Part shown: positions 22,200 to 33,994 of the stretch, one piece after another | Position numbering within the stretch: the stretch's first letter is position 1 | Layout of the letters: every line of letters starts with the position of its first letter | Source of the DNA: Canna indica | Taxonomy: Eukaryota; Streptophyta; Magnoliopsida; Zingiberales; Cannaceae | NCBI GenBank assembly: GCA_034359265.1 | Contig: CP136894.1 | Span: 29,480,501 to 29,544,500 of the forward strand | Length of the DNA: 64,000 nucleotides | Reading direction: 5' to 3' | The notes under the pieces: model-generated | Seen by the model: the letters and a program-made list of their open reading frames with translations, nothing else | Told to the model about the DNA's origin: nothing | The model's database searches: none | Translations under genes and position numbers: made by a program

Positions 22200-22386
22200 T
22201 CCGGTGGCTGATTATCAAGAATGTAGGGAAGTCTTTCTTGGGTGAGGACAATCATTAGGTTTTGCAACCAATCAACATAGTTAGGTCCAGTGAGTTTATT
22301 CGCATCAAGAATGCTACATAATGACAGTGTAGTTGACTTGGTGACTATGAAATACCACAAGGAAAAGAAAGACATACATAAACTAC
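22200..22386 (-). pseudogene. Copia element B: gag N-terminal part
   Basis: Contains 'SILDANKLTGPNYVDWLQNL' and 'ERLPYILDNQPP', a standard start of this copia gag class. It is cut at 22386 by gypsy element D and separated from its leader, which continues at 34452. Confidence 0.75.
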
Positions 22387-24280
22387 TGGATTGCACTAAA
22401 ACAATTGGGTCCGGTCGAACTAGACCCGACAACACCCCATCCATCATCCCGGACCAAACCGCGCAACCCCGTCCAGGGGGCTCCGCCTAACTACCTCTCT
22501 GAGCCACCCAAGACAGACTAAATGGCTCTGCCCAGGGACCCCACCAGGCCACATAATGATATCTGCATCATTCCTTATCAGAAAATATACATATGTTATC
22601 TTCAAGATTGACCTCGACATATTCTAGGAAATCTCACTGCAAGATCTTCAAGCAGAAATATCGTCCTTCCCTGCAATACAAATAGACATGGCATGTGGGC
22701 AAAATGACGACACTAGAGGGGGGTGAATAGTGTGTTTACTAAATTGATTAGCCTAAATTTCTTGATTAGTTTAGGCGATTTGCGATTTGATGATTGAATG
22801 TGGAAGCAATAATAATTAAGTAATTAAAACACATAAGATATCAATGCAAACACGAGTAATTTATAGTGGTTCGGCCCCAATGCCTACTCCACTACCTAAG
22901 CATCCCGCTTAGGATTTCTAAACTAGGTTTTACTAGATTAATTAGAGTTTCTCTTATAATGAGGACACCGAAGGCACTTCCACACCCGGAAGTATCCTAC
23001 CTTCCTATCGAGAGCACTTTCCCACCTCAACCTAAGGGACAACTAGAACTAATTCTAGTAACAATTAATTTTACAAAAATGGCTTTACACCTAACACCAG
23101 GTAACCACTTATACCCACAAGACCAAACACCTGGTCTTCACACGCACAAATAAAAATAGTTCAAATAACAGGTAAAATTACAATCATAAGAGCTAAATAA
23201 TAAAACCAATGTTTGCAAGCTCCTTTCACAGCCTTGGAACCTCCAACTCACCGAGGGGATGAGCTCGAGTCAGTTTTCGAGTTGAGGCAGCAGCTGGCAC
23301 TTGAAGAATGAACTCGACGGAGAAGTAGAGCGCAAGCTTTAAATTTTTTGGAAGGCTCTAAATCTTCCTTTTGAATACTCAATGAACTCTGTTAGGATCA
23401 AGGAAGAATATTAAATGAATCATATGAGGGTATATTTATACCCTGCTGAAGAAACGACAGCTCAACGGGTACATTTCTATCTGTTGCAGGCCGCCGGTCG
23501 AATGGTCGGTCGACCGGTCATTCGACCACTTCCTTTTTCCCTGTGGTCCGTCGATCGACCAACGCGATCTTGCGTCTTTGGATTATACGCAGGTCGGTCG
23601 ATCGCTCGATCGACCGCCAACCTTATTGCCTATCAGGCCTCTGTCGGTCGACCGACTGATCGACCGAAGTAGCCACTACCTATTTTAGGCAATGTTTGGT
23701 CGACCGATAAGGCTACTACCTGATACCTTACTCTATTCGGTCGACCACCCGGTCGACCGAATTTAGGCTAAAACTTATTTTTCAGCCTATTTTCTTATGT
23801 GCTTTGTCTCCGGGTTCCGACTTTCAACGAGCATCATCTTGGAGATCTTTCATGTGATCTTTGAGCCCGTCCAATATGACTTTGGTGCACTCGTCGATCT
23901 TCGAGAAACTTCTGTGATGAACCTGAGCACGACGATCAATGTCCTTCCGATTTCTAATTTCTTCCGATATTTTCGATCAAGGACATCGAACGCTAATTGA
24001 TATGGAACCTGAAATATATTTTCAATGAAATCATTAGTCCCATGTTTGTTATCATCAAAACCATCAAAACCGAGATTAAGGCTAAGGTTGAAAACCTAAA
24101 GCCAACATGGCACACCCAAGTGACCTTACAATTCTATAAACTTCCACCATGGAGTCCCCCTAACTTGTTTGTCAGAGTGTCTTTTGCAAGTCTCTCTCCC
24201 CCCCCCCCCCCACCGGCGTTTAACCATACAATGAGAGACATCGAACTAGACCAAAAGGCCCTGACTCTTAGGCAGGAACA
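22387..24280 (+). mobile_element. 5' LTR of gypsy element D (interrupted)
   Basis: Begins TGGATTGCAC and ends GGCAGGAACA. Without the nested solo LTR (22694-24107) it is about 475 bp, close to the 452-bp 3' LTR. A run of 14 C residues lies near 24200, and a similar C-rich tract near 34365 marks the 3' LTR. Confidence 0.85.
22694..24107 (-). mobile_element. Solo LTR of family A, reversed, in the 5' LTR of D
   Basis: Termini TGTGGGC…GCCAACA with the perfect duplication TGGCA (22689-22693, 24108-24112). The D LTR reads straight through when it is removed. It holds the densest GTCGAC/CGATCG palindrome zone in the window (23488-23762). Confidence 0.9.
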
Positions 24281-24298
24281 TCTGGCACCCACCGAGGG
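24281..24298 (+). other. Primer-binding site of gypsy element D
   Basis: TCTGGCACCCACCGAGGG directly follows the 5' LTR. The matching site of element F (TTTGGCACCCACC on the minus strand, near 46658) has the same core. The tRNA was not identified with certainty. Confidence 0.6.
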
Positions 24299-24323
24299 CT
24301 GAGTAAAGCTTACCTCCCCCACA

Positions 24324-25535
24324 ATGGTTGGAACCCGGAGCCAAGTGACTGCCGCCGCACGCCAACGGCAACGACCCGGCGGCGACGATCGATCGCAACC
24401 TAGTGATGCTGAAATAGTGAGGAGCGACGCTCCAGTACTAGCCCCCCTTCCCCCTGAACAGCCTTGACAGCGGGTTAACGAATTAGAAGCACAAAACTAA
24501 CAAACGGCGACACGAGTCAAGACACCAGCACAGCCTCAGGGGCAGCCCTCGGCTGAGCGCGAACGTTGCCACTCAGAGCATGGAGAGACCTACCACTTAG
24601 AAAGAAGAATACCAATCTTTGTCCTTCAAGACCTACCACTAGAAAAGGATGAAGCTAGGATTGAGGCCGCTTCCCATCTCGGTGCAGGGCCGTATGCCAA
24701 GCACATCATAGCAACCTGCCTCCTACCGAGAAGCGAGTTACCTACCACCCTGACACCCTACACTGGGTGGGCGACTCTGCCCTGCACCTGACGGCATTTT
24801 GGACCGCAATGCTTTATCACGGAGCAATCGACTCCGCACTCTGTCGAGCCTTCCCTGCTTTCACACCGTCCTACTATGGTTTGCCTCCCTCCCACTAAGC
24901 TTTATTCACTCTTTTAAAGACCTCTCCTGCATCTTTGTCAGCTGTTTCACCATGTCACAAGTATACCACAAGACGACAGCCACCCTCCACTACGTCAGAC
25001 AAGGGCAACATGAGCTCCTAAGGGAATACCTGAACAGGTTCCAGACCATAGCGTCCGACATCCCCAATCTTGATCCAACGATCGATCTTTTCTACATCCA
25101 AGTCAGGTTAAAACTTGGACCTTTCGCCGACTAGATTGCCTTAACCGAGCCTAAAGACATGGCCAAATTTTAAGAAAAAGGCAGTGGGCTTTATAAAAAT
25201 AGAAGATCAACGAGAAGCAAAGAGGATCGACTAACAAAACCTTAGGGCCATCGTCGAAGACAGAAAATCCAAGAAGCACGACGGGAAAAATGAGGATCAC
25301 AGTCGCTGCAAGCAGAACTACAAACTAATTCTAAGGTCATCACCTCGTCCGAGTACCTAATTTGAAAGGTACACACCCCTTAATATCACAAGGGAAATAA
25401 TCCTACAAGAAGTACATTATCTACAACTGCTCAAGCCACCTGGTCACCCCTACAAGCTCAAAGTCTTCATACAGAGGTGACAAGAGCAAAAGGTATGAAT
25501 TCCATCGGACCTTTAGGCACACCACTAATGAATGT
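24324..25535 (+). pseudogene. Gypsy element D: gag relic
   Basis: Opens MVGTRSQVTAAARQRQRP at 24324 with a stop at about 24466. The capsid-like region is readable in pieces ('SFKDLSCIFVSCF', 'TATLHYVRQGQHELLREYLNR', 'RFQTIASDIPN', 24910-25130). The nucleocapsid-like end 'KRYEFHRTFRHTTNECVVLRDQ' (25490-25545) has lost part of its Cys pattern. Several stops and frame changes. Confidence 0.7.
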
Positions 25536-26165
25536 GTGGTCCTCCGTGACCAGATTGAGCAATTGATTGGAGAAGGTCGCCTCGACCACTACATTTGGTG
25601 TGATCGGAGCCATAGCCAAAGCCGACAAAGTTACCAACTACGTCAGAGTCCCAGTAACACCCCACCGCTCGGTGACACAAATAACAACCGCAACCCAGAA
25701 AGTGAGTGGTCCTACCCCAGCATCCATGGAGTTATTGACTACATAACAAATGGATTTGCCAGAGAAGGCAGTCCCGAAATACAGTCGCCCCAAACTGTTA
25801 TGATCGTTGACAAAACAACTTGGTCACAAGGGCCACGCGTATCCACCATGGTAATATCTTTCTACGACTCTGATTATCAAGGGATTGACAAAAACTTGCA
25901 TGATCCTGTCATTATTTCTGTTTTCGTTGCTGGCTTTCTTGTTAGGAAAGTTTTGGTAGACCAAGGTAGCTCCGTCGACATCCTCTTCTACCCAACACTC
26001 GAGAGAATGGGCACCAATGAATCCTCGTTGTGCTCGTTGCATGGAGAGCTTGTCAGCTTCTCAGGAGATCATGTAAACGTCAAAGGCTACTTACAGATAG
26101 CCACAACACTCGGCTCTGCACCGAGAGCAAAAATGATAGACGTACAATTTCTTGTCGTCTAGTAT
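25536..26165 (+). pseudogene. Gypsy element D: gag end and aspartic protease
   Basis: An open frame of 208 codons. It has 'VLRDQIEQLIGEGRLDHYI' at its start and the protease motif 'VRKVLVDQGSSVDILF' near 25945-25990. Tat-type elements typically have D-x-G-S-S-A-D-I-L at this place, so VDQGSS fits the lineage, although it differs from the textbook D-T/S-G. It ends at a TAG near 26162 and continues with 'ILCRPSLNNLGVVVS' in a neighbouring frame. Confidence 0.75.
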
Positions 26166-26699
26166 GCGAGCCCCTATCGTATGATCTTGTGTCGGCCCTC
26201 CTTGAACAACTTAGGGGTCGTAGTATCGGCTCCCCACCTCGCCATTAAATTTTCCATCTCCGAGATAGAAGTAGGAGTCATTCATACAGACCAAAGGGAA
26301 GCTCGTGCATGCTACAACGAGTGCCTGGAGCTCAAACCGGTAGATCCCAGCCAAGGATATGAGATTTGGATCCCAGAGGAGACATCCAGGAGCAGCCCTA
26401 GTTCGCTGACGACCTGGACCCATATAGATCGGGACATCCCCCGAACAAGTAACCTATATTGGAGCACACCTCCCCGATGAGCTCAAGGTCTGACTTTGCA
26501 CTCTGCTCAAAAGAAATGTCAATCTATTCGCATGGACACCTGCCAACATTCCAAGAATAGGCCCCAAGGTCATCTACCACCGCTAGCCATCTACTCGCGT
26601 GTCAAGCCTGTCGCCCAAAAAAAGAGAAAGCTCGAAGCCGAGCGCTAGTAGGCATCCCTTGAAGAGACCACGAAGCTGTTAAAAGTTAAATTCATTAGA

Positions 26700-27178
26700 G
26701 ATTTTTGTTTCACAACATGGCTTGCAAACGTTGTGATGGTCAAAAAGCATTTAGGAAAATGGCGAATGTGCATCGACTTCACCAACCTCAACAAAGCCTG
26801 CCAAAAAGATTCTTACTCGTTGCCAAGTATCGACAAACTTGTTGACGACTCATTAGGGTATCAATACTTGAGTTTTATGGATGCCTATTCAGGTTATAAC
26901 CAAATCTGGATGCACCTTGGCGATGAAGAAAAAATGGCTTTCATCACCGAGCATGCAAACTTTTGCTATAAGGTGATGCCTTTCAGATTCAAAAATGTAG
27001 GAGCCCCATATCAGCGATTGATGAACAAGATTTTTGAGAAGCAAATAAGTCACAACATGGAGGTATACGTCGATGACATGGTAGCCAAAACACCTATCAG
27101 TGGCAATTATTGCAACGATCTCGTCATGATCTTCGATCAGCTCAGACACTACAACATGAGGTTAAATCCAGAGAAGTT
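26700..27178 (+). pseudogene. Gypsy element D: reverse transcriptase, first part
   Basis: Frame reads 'GKWRMCIDFTNLNKACQKD', 'LPSIDKLVDDSLGYQYLSF', 'SGYNQIWMHLGDEEKMAFI', 'YKVMPFRFKNVGAPYQRLMN' and the catalytic YVDDM (near 27064-27078). The protein is cut at 27178 by a solo LTR and resumes at 28849. The catalytic aspartates are intact in this part. Confidence 0.9.
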
Positions 27179-28843
27179 TGTTGACCTAAGGCTTTCAACC
27201 TTAGTTTTATTCTCGATTTTGATGATAACAAACATGGAACTAATGATTTCATGGATAATTATTTTTAGGTTCCATATCGGTTAGCGTACGACGTTCATGA
27301 TCGGAAATATCGAAGAAATCGAAAAATCGGAAGGGCGTTGGTCGACGCGCTCAGATACGTCAAGAAGATAGAGTCTAGATTTAGGGTGTCTAGATAAATT
27401 GTAAATCCTCATGATGATGCAAATAAATCCAAAAACCAATCCCGAATCCCAAAATATGAAAAACCAAAAAATCAGAAAATGACCCTAAAATTCACTAAGC
27501 CTAGGGAGTTCCTTGGAGGGCTATATAACCTAGACATTGTCTTGGCACCAATAATGCCGGTAATTGTTCCTTAGGTAAAAACTAGATAAAGAGATATTTT
27601 AAAGGATTTTTTGGAAGCATTTAGCCTACCCATACTTGACCCAAAAGATTATAAAATTTCCATTTTTTGGAAATTTCTACTAGACCCCAAAAGTTAGATT
27701 TTGATTCTTAAGAATTTTGATTTTTAAGATATTTTTATTGAATTCAAATGGGGGTAATCCTTATATAACATTTTTATTTAAAAGTTATTAACTTAGCAAA
27801 GACCGAAACCAGAAACAAACAAACAAAGCAAAAAATCAGCCCTGCCCAGATTCGGTCGACCGACTGGTTGACTGGTTGAAGAAAAAATTGGCCATAAGGC
27901 ATTCTGATCGATCAACTGGTCGACCGATCGATGCCCAGAATGGGCAAAGTGCCTTCGATCGTTCGGTGGTCGCTCGGTCGGTCGACCAATGATCGACCAG
28001 ACCTACAGTCGGCGATCGATAACGGACAAAAATTTGGCCGTCGAGAAGAGGGGAGCTCTCTCTTCTCTTCATGGCTTATAAATAGGAAGCCGTGAGAGCC
28101 TTCCTCCATGATGTAGATCACTTCTAACCTTCATTAAGCCATCTTTGATCAATCTTAAAGCTTTCATTGAGAGATTCTTCTTAAACCCTAGCTTTGATCC
28201 TCAACTACTTGATTGAGCCCGCAAACTTCATTGATCCATCACCTTGAGGCATCAAGAGGACTAGGGAGTTTCTTTTGGAGCTAAGTACTTGTTGTTTGAT
28301 TTATTGCTCCAATTGTTATTGTATTTTGTTGTTTATTTTGATTGTATATCAAGTGTGTAAACCTAGGTTGCTAGGTTGGATTGAGTTGGTGGTTGCCTTG
28401 GTGTGAAGGTTTAAATCCACCATTGTAAACTTAGTTTACTAGGATTATTTGAGTTGTCCCTTAGGTTGAGGTGAGAAAGTGCTCTCGGTAGGAAGGCGAA
28501 ATACTTTTGGGTGTGGAAGTGCATTCGGTTTGAGAGCGGAGACTTTCTGGTGTAAAGTCCTCTTTGTAAGGCAAACGATATAATCTAGTAAATCTAGTTT
28601 GGAAATCCTAAGCGGGGTGCTTAGGTAGTGGAGTAGACATTGGGGCCGAACCACTATAAATAATTGTATTAGCATTATTTTCTTTGTGTATAGCATTGTT
28701 TATCTTTATTACTCACTTACGTATTTAGTCGTTGAATTATGAATTGCCTAAGTAGTTTAAGAAAAGATTAAAATCAAAATTAGGCAAAAAGGATTTAGTT
28801 GACACACTATTCACCCCCCTCTTGTGTGGTCATTTCACTAACA
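27179..28843 (+). mobile_element. Solo LTR of family A in the RT of D
   Basis: Termini TGTTGACCTAAGG…CACTAACA with the perfect duplication AAGTT (27174-27178, 28844-28848). It is the cleanest family-A LTR: palindrome zone 27852-28020, TATA-like 'cttataaataggaagcc' near 28076, 3' block 'ttaggtagtggagtagaca'. Confidence 0.9.
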
Positions 28844-28848
28844 AAGTT

Positions 28849-29420
28849 CACCTTCGGAGTGCTGGGTGGAAAGTTCCTTGGTTTCATGTTGACACACCGG
28901 GGGATAGAGGCCAATCCAGAAAAGTGCCGAGCTATTCAAGAAATGCGTAGCCCACACAACATAAAGGAGTTACACACTCATTGGAAGGATGGCGACTCTC
29001 TACAGATTCCTCTCCAGGTCAGCCGATCGAGCCGCTCCCTTCTTTAAAAGCTTACGAAAAAAATATGACTTCCATTGGGATGAAAAATGCGAATAGGCCT
29101 TTGAAGATTTAAAATGATTCCTTACTAGTCTGTCAATTTCAAACAAACCACGACAAGGAGAAACCTTGTTTCTCTATCTCACCGTCACGGAGAACACCCT
29201 CAGCTCAGTCATGATTCGGGAACAGGAAAATGACCAAAAACCAATCTACTTCATCAGTAGTTCTCCAGGGACCAAAAATCAGATACCAAAAGCTCGTAAA
29301 GCTCGCCTTTGTCGTAGTCATTTTGGTTGGAAGGCTGAGACCATATTTCCAAAGCCACCACATTTAGGTATGCACTGAATAGTCTATCAGGCAAGTGTTG
29401 ACTAAACCCGAATTCATTGG
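28849..29420 (+). pseudogene. Gypsy element D: end of RT and RNase H
   Basis: Resumes with 'TFGVLGGKFLGFMLTHRGIEANPEKC' type sequence, then 'FHWDEKCE'-like pieces near 29070, and RNase H pieces 'LFLYLTVTENTLSSVMI' and 'KPIYFISS' (29160-29270). Frames change several times. Confidence 0.75.
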
Positions 29421-29564
29421 ACGAATGATATTATGATCGGTGGAGCTTTCAGAATTCAACATCGAATACCAACCCAGGGTCTCATTAATGCCCAGGCGGT
29501 AGCCGACTTTTGCCGAGTTCACCAACCAAGGAGATACTCCTAAGCAAAAAGAAACATGTACGTC

Positions 29565-29862
29565 ATTCATGGATGGCGCTTCCAATGAAAAAGGAAGCGG
29601 GGTAGGCAGGCATCATTTTGGAGAATGGTTAGAGAATAGCGTTGGAGCAATCCTTTTAATTTTAGTTTAAAGCCAATAACAATCGAGCGGAGTACGAAGC
29701 CTTGATTGCCAGACTAAAGCTCGCTCAGGAAGTGAAAGCTCGAAACATTGTCATAAAAAGTGACTCACAATTTGTTATAGGGCAAGTCAATAGCACTTTC
29801 CAAGCTAGGGATCCCTCGCTCTAAAGGTATCTTGCATTAGCACTACCTCTAATAACTAATTT
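29565..29862 (+). pseudogene. Gypsy element D: second (archaeal-type) RNase H domain
   Basis: 'FMDGASNEKGSGVG' near 29568 and 'NNRAEYEALIARLKLAQEVKA' with 'IVIKSDSQFVIGQVN' (29670-29800) follow the order of the extra RNase H domain of Tat/Ogre-lineage retrotransposons. The D, E, D catalytic residues are readable. A fold-back element interrupts it at 29863; the end ('QHIPWEKNTRIDLLSKLAS') is at about 30738-30795. Confidence 0.7.
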
Positions 29863-30086
29863 GGCTAAATCATATTTTTGGTCCCCACAGTTTAGTCGAA
29901 TTTTGGTTTTAGTCCCCATACTTTATTTCCGTTTAGGATTTGGTCCCTACCGTCACATGAGACCTAAGCGGAGCTGATGTGGATAACAGATGCTGACTAG
30001 ACATTATTGACGTGGACCTGCAAAGACCAACTTTGTAAACTATGGGAACTAAAACCAAAATTCAAGTAAACTATAAGGATCAAAAT

Positions 30087-30154
<68 letters not shown>

Positions 30155-30714
30155 ATAATAACAAAATATTTTTATATTTATTTATAAATAAGTATAATAT
30201 TTAAAAATATTAAAATTGAGTACACTAAAGTAATTTACGTTAATTTTGATGGATTTAAACCGACGCCGATGACGGCAAAACCGATGCCTAATGACGGTGT
30301 CAGTTTAAATCCACTCAAATTAACGTAAATTATAGTAGTGTGCTTAATTTTAATATTTTTAAATATTATAATTATTTAAAAATAAATTTAAAAATATCTT
30401 GTGATTTATATATTTTTTAAGAAAAATAATAATTTTGGTCCCTATAGTTTACTTGAATTTTGGTTTTAGTCCACATAGTTTATAAAATTTTGGTTTTAGT
30501 CCCCATAGTTTACAAAGTTGGTCCCTGCAGGTCTACGTCAGCAATGTCCAGACAACATCTGTTATCCACGTCAGCTTTTTTTAGGCCTCATGTGACAGCA
30601 TGTACCAAATTCTAAATGGAAATAAAGTGTAAGGACTAAAACCAAAATTTTGAAACTATGAGGACTAAAACCAAAATTGAAGCAAACTGTAGGGACATAA
30701 AGTATGATTTTTCC
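29863..30714. mobile_element. Fold-back Mutator-type miniature element
   Basis: Both halves are inverted copies, starting GGCTAAATCATATTTTTGG and ending in the complement, with 'tttggtttTAGTCCCCA' words and a centre near 30270. The flanks AACTAATTT (29854-29862) and CACTAATTT (30715-30723) are a 9-bp duplication with one mismatch. No coding. Confidence 0.8.
30089..30152. repeat. (TA)n microsatellite
   Basis: About 30 TA units inside the fold-back element. Confidence 0.95.
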
Positions 30715-30723
30715 CACTAATTT

Positions 30724-32140
30724 TAATAGTTGTGTAATTCAACACATACCTTGGGAGAAAAACACTCGGATCGACCTGCTATCCAAACTTGCTAGCACCA
30801 AAAAACCCCAAAACAATAGGTCGGTCATTCAGCAAGTCCTCGGACATCCAAGCATCCAACCGACTGACACCTCGGCCAAAGTCCAAACAATCGAACAAGA
30901 CACGGATTAGAGAACTCCCTATACCAATCACCTCAAGCAGGGCGAAATCTTGGAAGGCATCCCCAATTCGGATATATTCAAAAGAATGGCAAGCTACTAC
31001 ACACTTCTTGATAACCAACTCTACAAAAGAGGACTCTCCCGACCACTCATCAAAAGTGTCGCCCAACCTCGAACAACCAACATAATGGCAGAGGTTCACG
31101 ACGACATATGTGGTAACCACATCGGAGGGAGGTCACTAGCAGCCAAAATCCTCCGAGGTGACTAATTCTGGTCGGGCATAAAAATAGATTATAGCCTCTA
31201 CGTCAAAAAATGCGACAAATGCCAAAGATTCTCGAAAGTTTTCCAACTGCACCCGAACCATTGCACAACTCGGACGTTAGTTGGTCGTTCCACAAATGGG
31301 GAATAGACCTCCTCGGTCTATTTCCCCAGCACCAAGGCAATTCAATTACTCGGTTGTAGTGATCGACTACTTCACCAAGTGGATAGAGGCTGAACCCCTA
31401 TCAACCATTATAACCAATAAAGTTCAAAAGTTCATCTAGAAAAATATCATCTGCATATTCAGAATACCATGCGAGCTCGTTAGCGATAACGGGACGCAGC
31501 TCATGGATCGACGATTCCGAGAATTCTGCTCAGGCCTTGGCATCAAATAGCTCTTCTTGTCTATCGAGTACTCACAAACGAATGGCCTAACTGATGCGGC
31601 CAACAAAGTAATCCTAACAGGATCGAAGTAAAAGCTCGACCGGGTCAAAACATACTGGGTCAATGAACTACCTGAAGTGCTCTAGAGTTACAACACAACC
31701 ACTCAGTCTTCTTTCTCGAAAACCCTTTACCGCCTCGTCTATGGAGCAGAGGCCATGATCCCTGTCGAGATCGCAGAGCCCAGCCTCTGCAGGATTGCCT
31801 TCGAGGAACAGGGTAACACAGAAGCCCGAGTTGCCAAACTTGATCTCATTGAAGAAGAGCGAGAATTCGCCAAAATCAAAGAAGAGACAATGAAGCTTAA
31901 GATTTCCCAAAAGTACAACAAACATGTCAGACCCAGTAACTTTGCAAAAGGAAACCTAGTCCTTCGAAAGACTGAGCCGCAAAGAAAACCAGCAGGAGAA
32001 GCTCGCTCCAAACTGGGAAGACCCTTATTGGATCATAGAGGTCCTCGAGAAGGGTGCCTATAGAATAGCCGAACTCTGTGGACGAGAACTCCCACGATCT
32101 TAGAACGTGGCCTCCATACGGGCCTACTATAGCTAAAGTC
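30724..32140 (+). pseudogene. Gypsy element D: integrase relic
   Basis: Zinc-binding region 'EVHDDICGNHIGGRSLAAKIL' and 'VKKCDKCQRFS' (31090-31240), core start near 31300 ('WGIDLLG'), 'LVSDNGTQLMDRRF' near 31477, and 'QTNGLTDAANKVIL' near 31575-31615. The conserved catalytic Glu of the last motif is Asp here. The tail 'IPVEIAEPSLCRIAF…KYNKHVRPSNFAKGNLVLRK' (31755-31980) is well kept. Stops and frame changes break the core. It ends about 32140. Confidence 0.75.
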
Positions 32141-32570
32141 TGACCCCTAAATTACAACAAGGTCGGAGTACTCTTTCCCCTACTTGGCGATTTTTCCCAC
32201 TGGATTTTTCCCATGAAAGGTTTTAATGAGGCTCCGCCATGTGTAAGCCAATTTTAATTCTTAGTGGGATGTGATGTGTCTTCATAATATGTTACAATAA
32301 AGTGATTCTTTCTATTTCCGCACATATCTTTTGTGTTACATACTTTGTAGGAGGAATTCACACGATCTTACAGGCGGCCTTAATTTGACCCACGTGACAC
32401 ACCGTCCCTCCTCGGCCAATCTTTCCTTGGTACCATCAAACACAAAAAGCGATCAAATCTGGATCCCCACCAGTCTAAACTTGAACTCAACACCTTATGC
32501 AGCGACCAGAGTTCGGTCTTCACCGGTCCGGCTCGTCGACCTCAGTGCCTATTCTGGGCTCCTACACCCT

Positions 32571-33060
32571 CGGCCCTAAACATAGCCTTCGGCTCAGCCC
32601 AACACGCTCTCAATGAGAAACATGACCCCAAGCGTGCCTCTCGCAAGCTCGGTCATCACCAAGCCCGGTCCTCGGTCCTAAACACTGCCTTCGGCTCAGC
32701 TCGGTACGCTCTCAACGAGCAACATGACCCCAAGCGCGCCTCTCGCGAGCTCGATCTTCATTGAGTCTGGTCCTTGGCCCTAAAACATGGCCTCCGGCTC
32801 AACCCGACACGCTCTCAATGAGCAACATGACCCCAAGCACACCTCTCGCGAGCTCGGTCTTCACCGAGTCTGGTCCTCGGCCCTAAAACACGGCCTCCGC
32901 CTCAATCGGACACGCTCTCAACAAGCAACATGACCCCGAGCGCATCTCTCGCAAGCTCGATTTTCACTGAGTCTAGTCCTCGGCCCTAAACGTGACCTTC
33001 GGCTTAGCTCAACACACTCTCAGCGGACAACATAATCCTAGCACTTGATCATGGCAATAC
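32571..33060 (+). repeat. Tandem repeats, 102-103-bp unit, in the 3' region of D
   Basis: The unit start CGGCCCTAAA (or variant) falls at 32571, 32673, 32775, 32878 and 32981. Each unit contains 'CTCTCAATGAGCAACATGACCCC' and 'CTCGCGAGCTCG' type words. A related array in reverse lies at 40080-40855 in element F. Confidence 0.85.
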
Positions 33061-33994
33061 CAAATAGGTAAAACCACGGTTCAAATACTACACTAGTCAA
33101 AACATATAGGGAACAGCCTTTCAGGCAAAAGGGAAGATATCTCTTCTATTTCACAAAACCCCACAAAGTGAATGGTTATACTTACAAACCCACAAAGGGT
33201 TATTCAAAGAAAGAAATGCTTTCAAACAAAGCATCCACTTGGAGAGCGTATCGAAAACATGGTCGCCGACCAAGCTGAGCAAGAAAAGAAGTTCTAGCCT
33301 AGAGTCCTGCTACCAGGATTCAAAGGTGTGTGCAAACTGGGTCAGGGAAGCTCTTGCAACCGAGGAGTTGGAAGGGTAGACAAAGAATAAATTCAAGGTG
33401 GCGGGGGGTAAAGCTAAGAACCACTGACAAGAGTTCTAAGCCAGCACGGTGTTTCCAGAAAACCATGGAAAAAGGCTTCACCTTCACCATAAGCCCGATT
33501 GTATAGACCTACACTTGGAACTACTTCTCCTACTCAAATCCTCAAGTCCGATGGTACAAACCCACGGCAAACTGCAAGCCCCTAACCGAGCAAATGAAGG
33601 CAACCTCCGATAGAATGGTAATCTTCGACACCTCTCAACCCATGATTTCCATAACACACAACAAGCAGAGGGCTATTTATAGGCCCGAAACAAACTATCA
33701 CCGTGACTAACGGATCCATGAGGCATCTTCCCCGTCAAAATATAACTAACGCTTAATGCTTTGGAAATTGATTACAAAATCTCTATTAATGATTGCTTTT
33801 TTTTGCCAAAAGATATATCTACTGAACATATGGCGTATGCTCGAACGAGTCTCCACAAGCGTCACATCCATCTTGGATAGCAAGGCAATGCATTAGAACC
33901 TGTGTACTCATCCCGCGATTAACTGAAGCAATGAAGACGACCTCACTTAAAGCACAGCATACAGTCCTACAAATTCCAACTGAGCTCGGGGGCT
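33061..33994 (+). other. 3' untranslated region of D with polypurine tract
   Basis: Noncoding, with short reading frames only. It ends GAGCTCGGGGGC (33981-33992), a G-rich tract directly before the LTR that would serve as the plus-strand primer site. Confidence 0.6.

Noticed and set aside
32571..33060. CRISPR-like array
   Set aside because: Units are adjoining tandem repeats of ~103 bp without spacers, in plant retrotransposon DNA.
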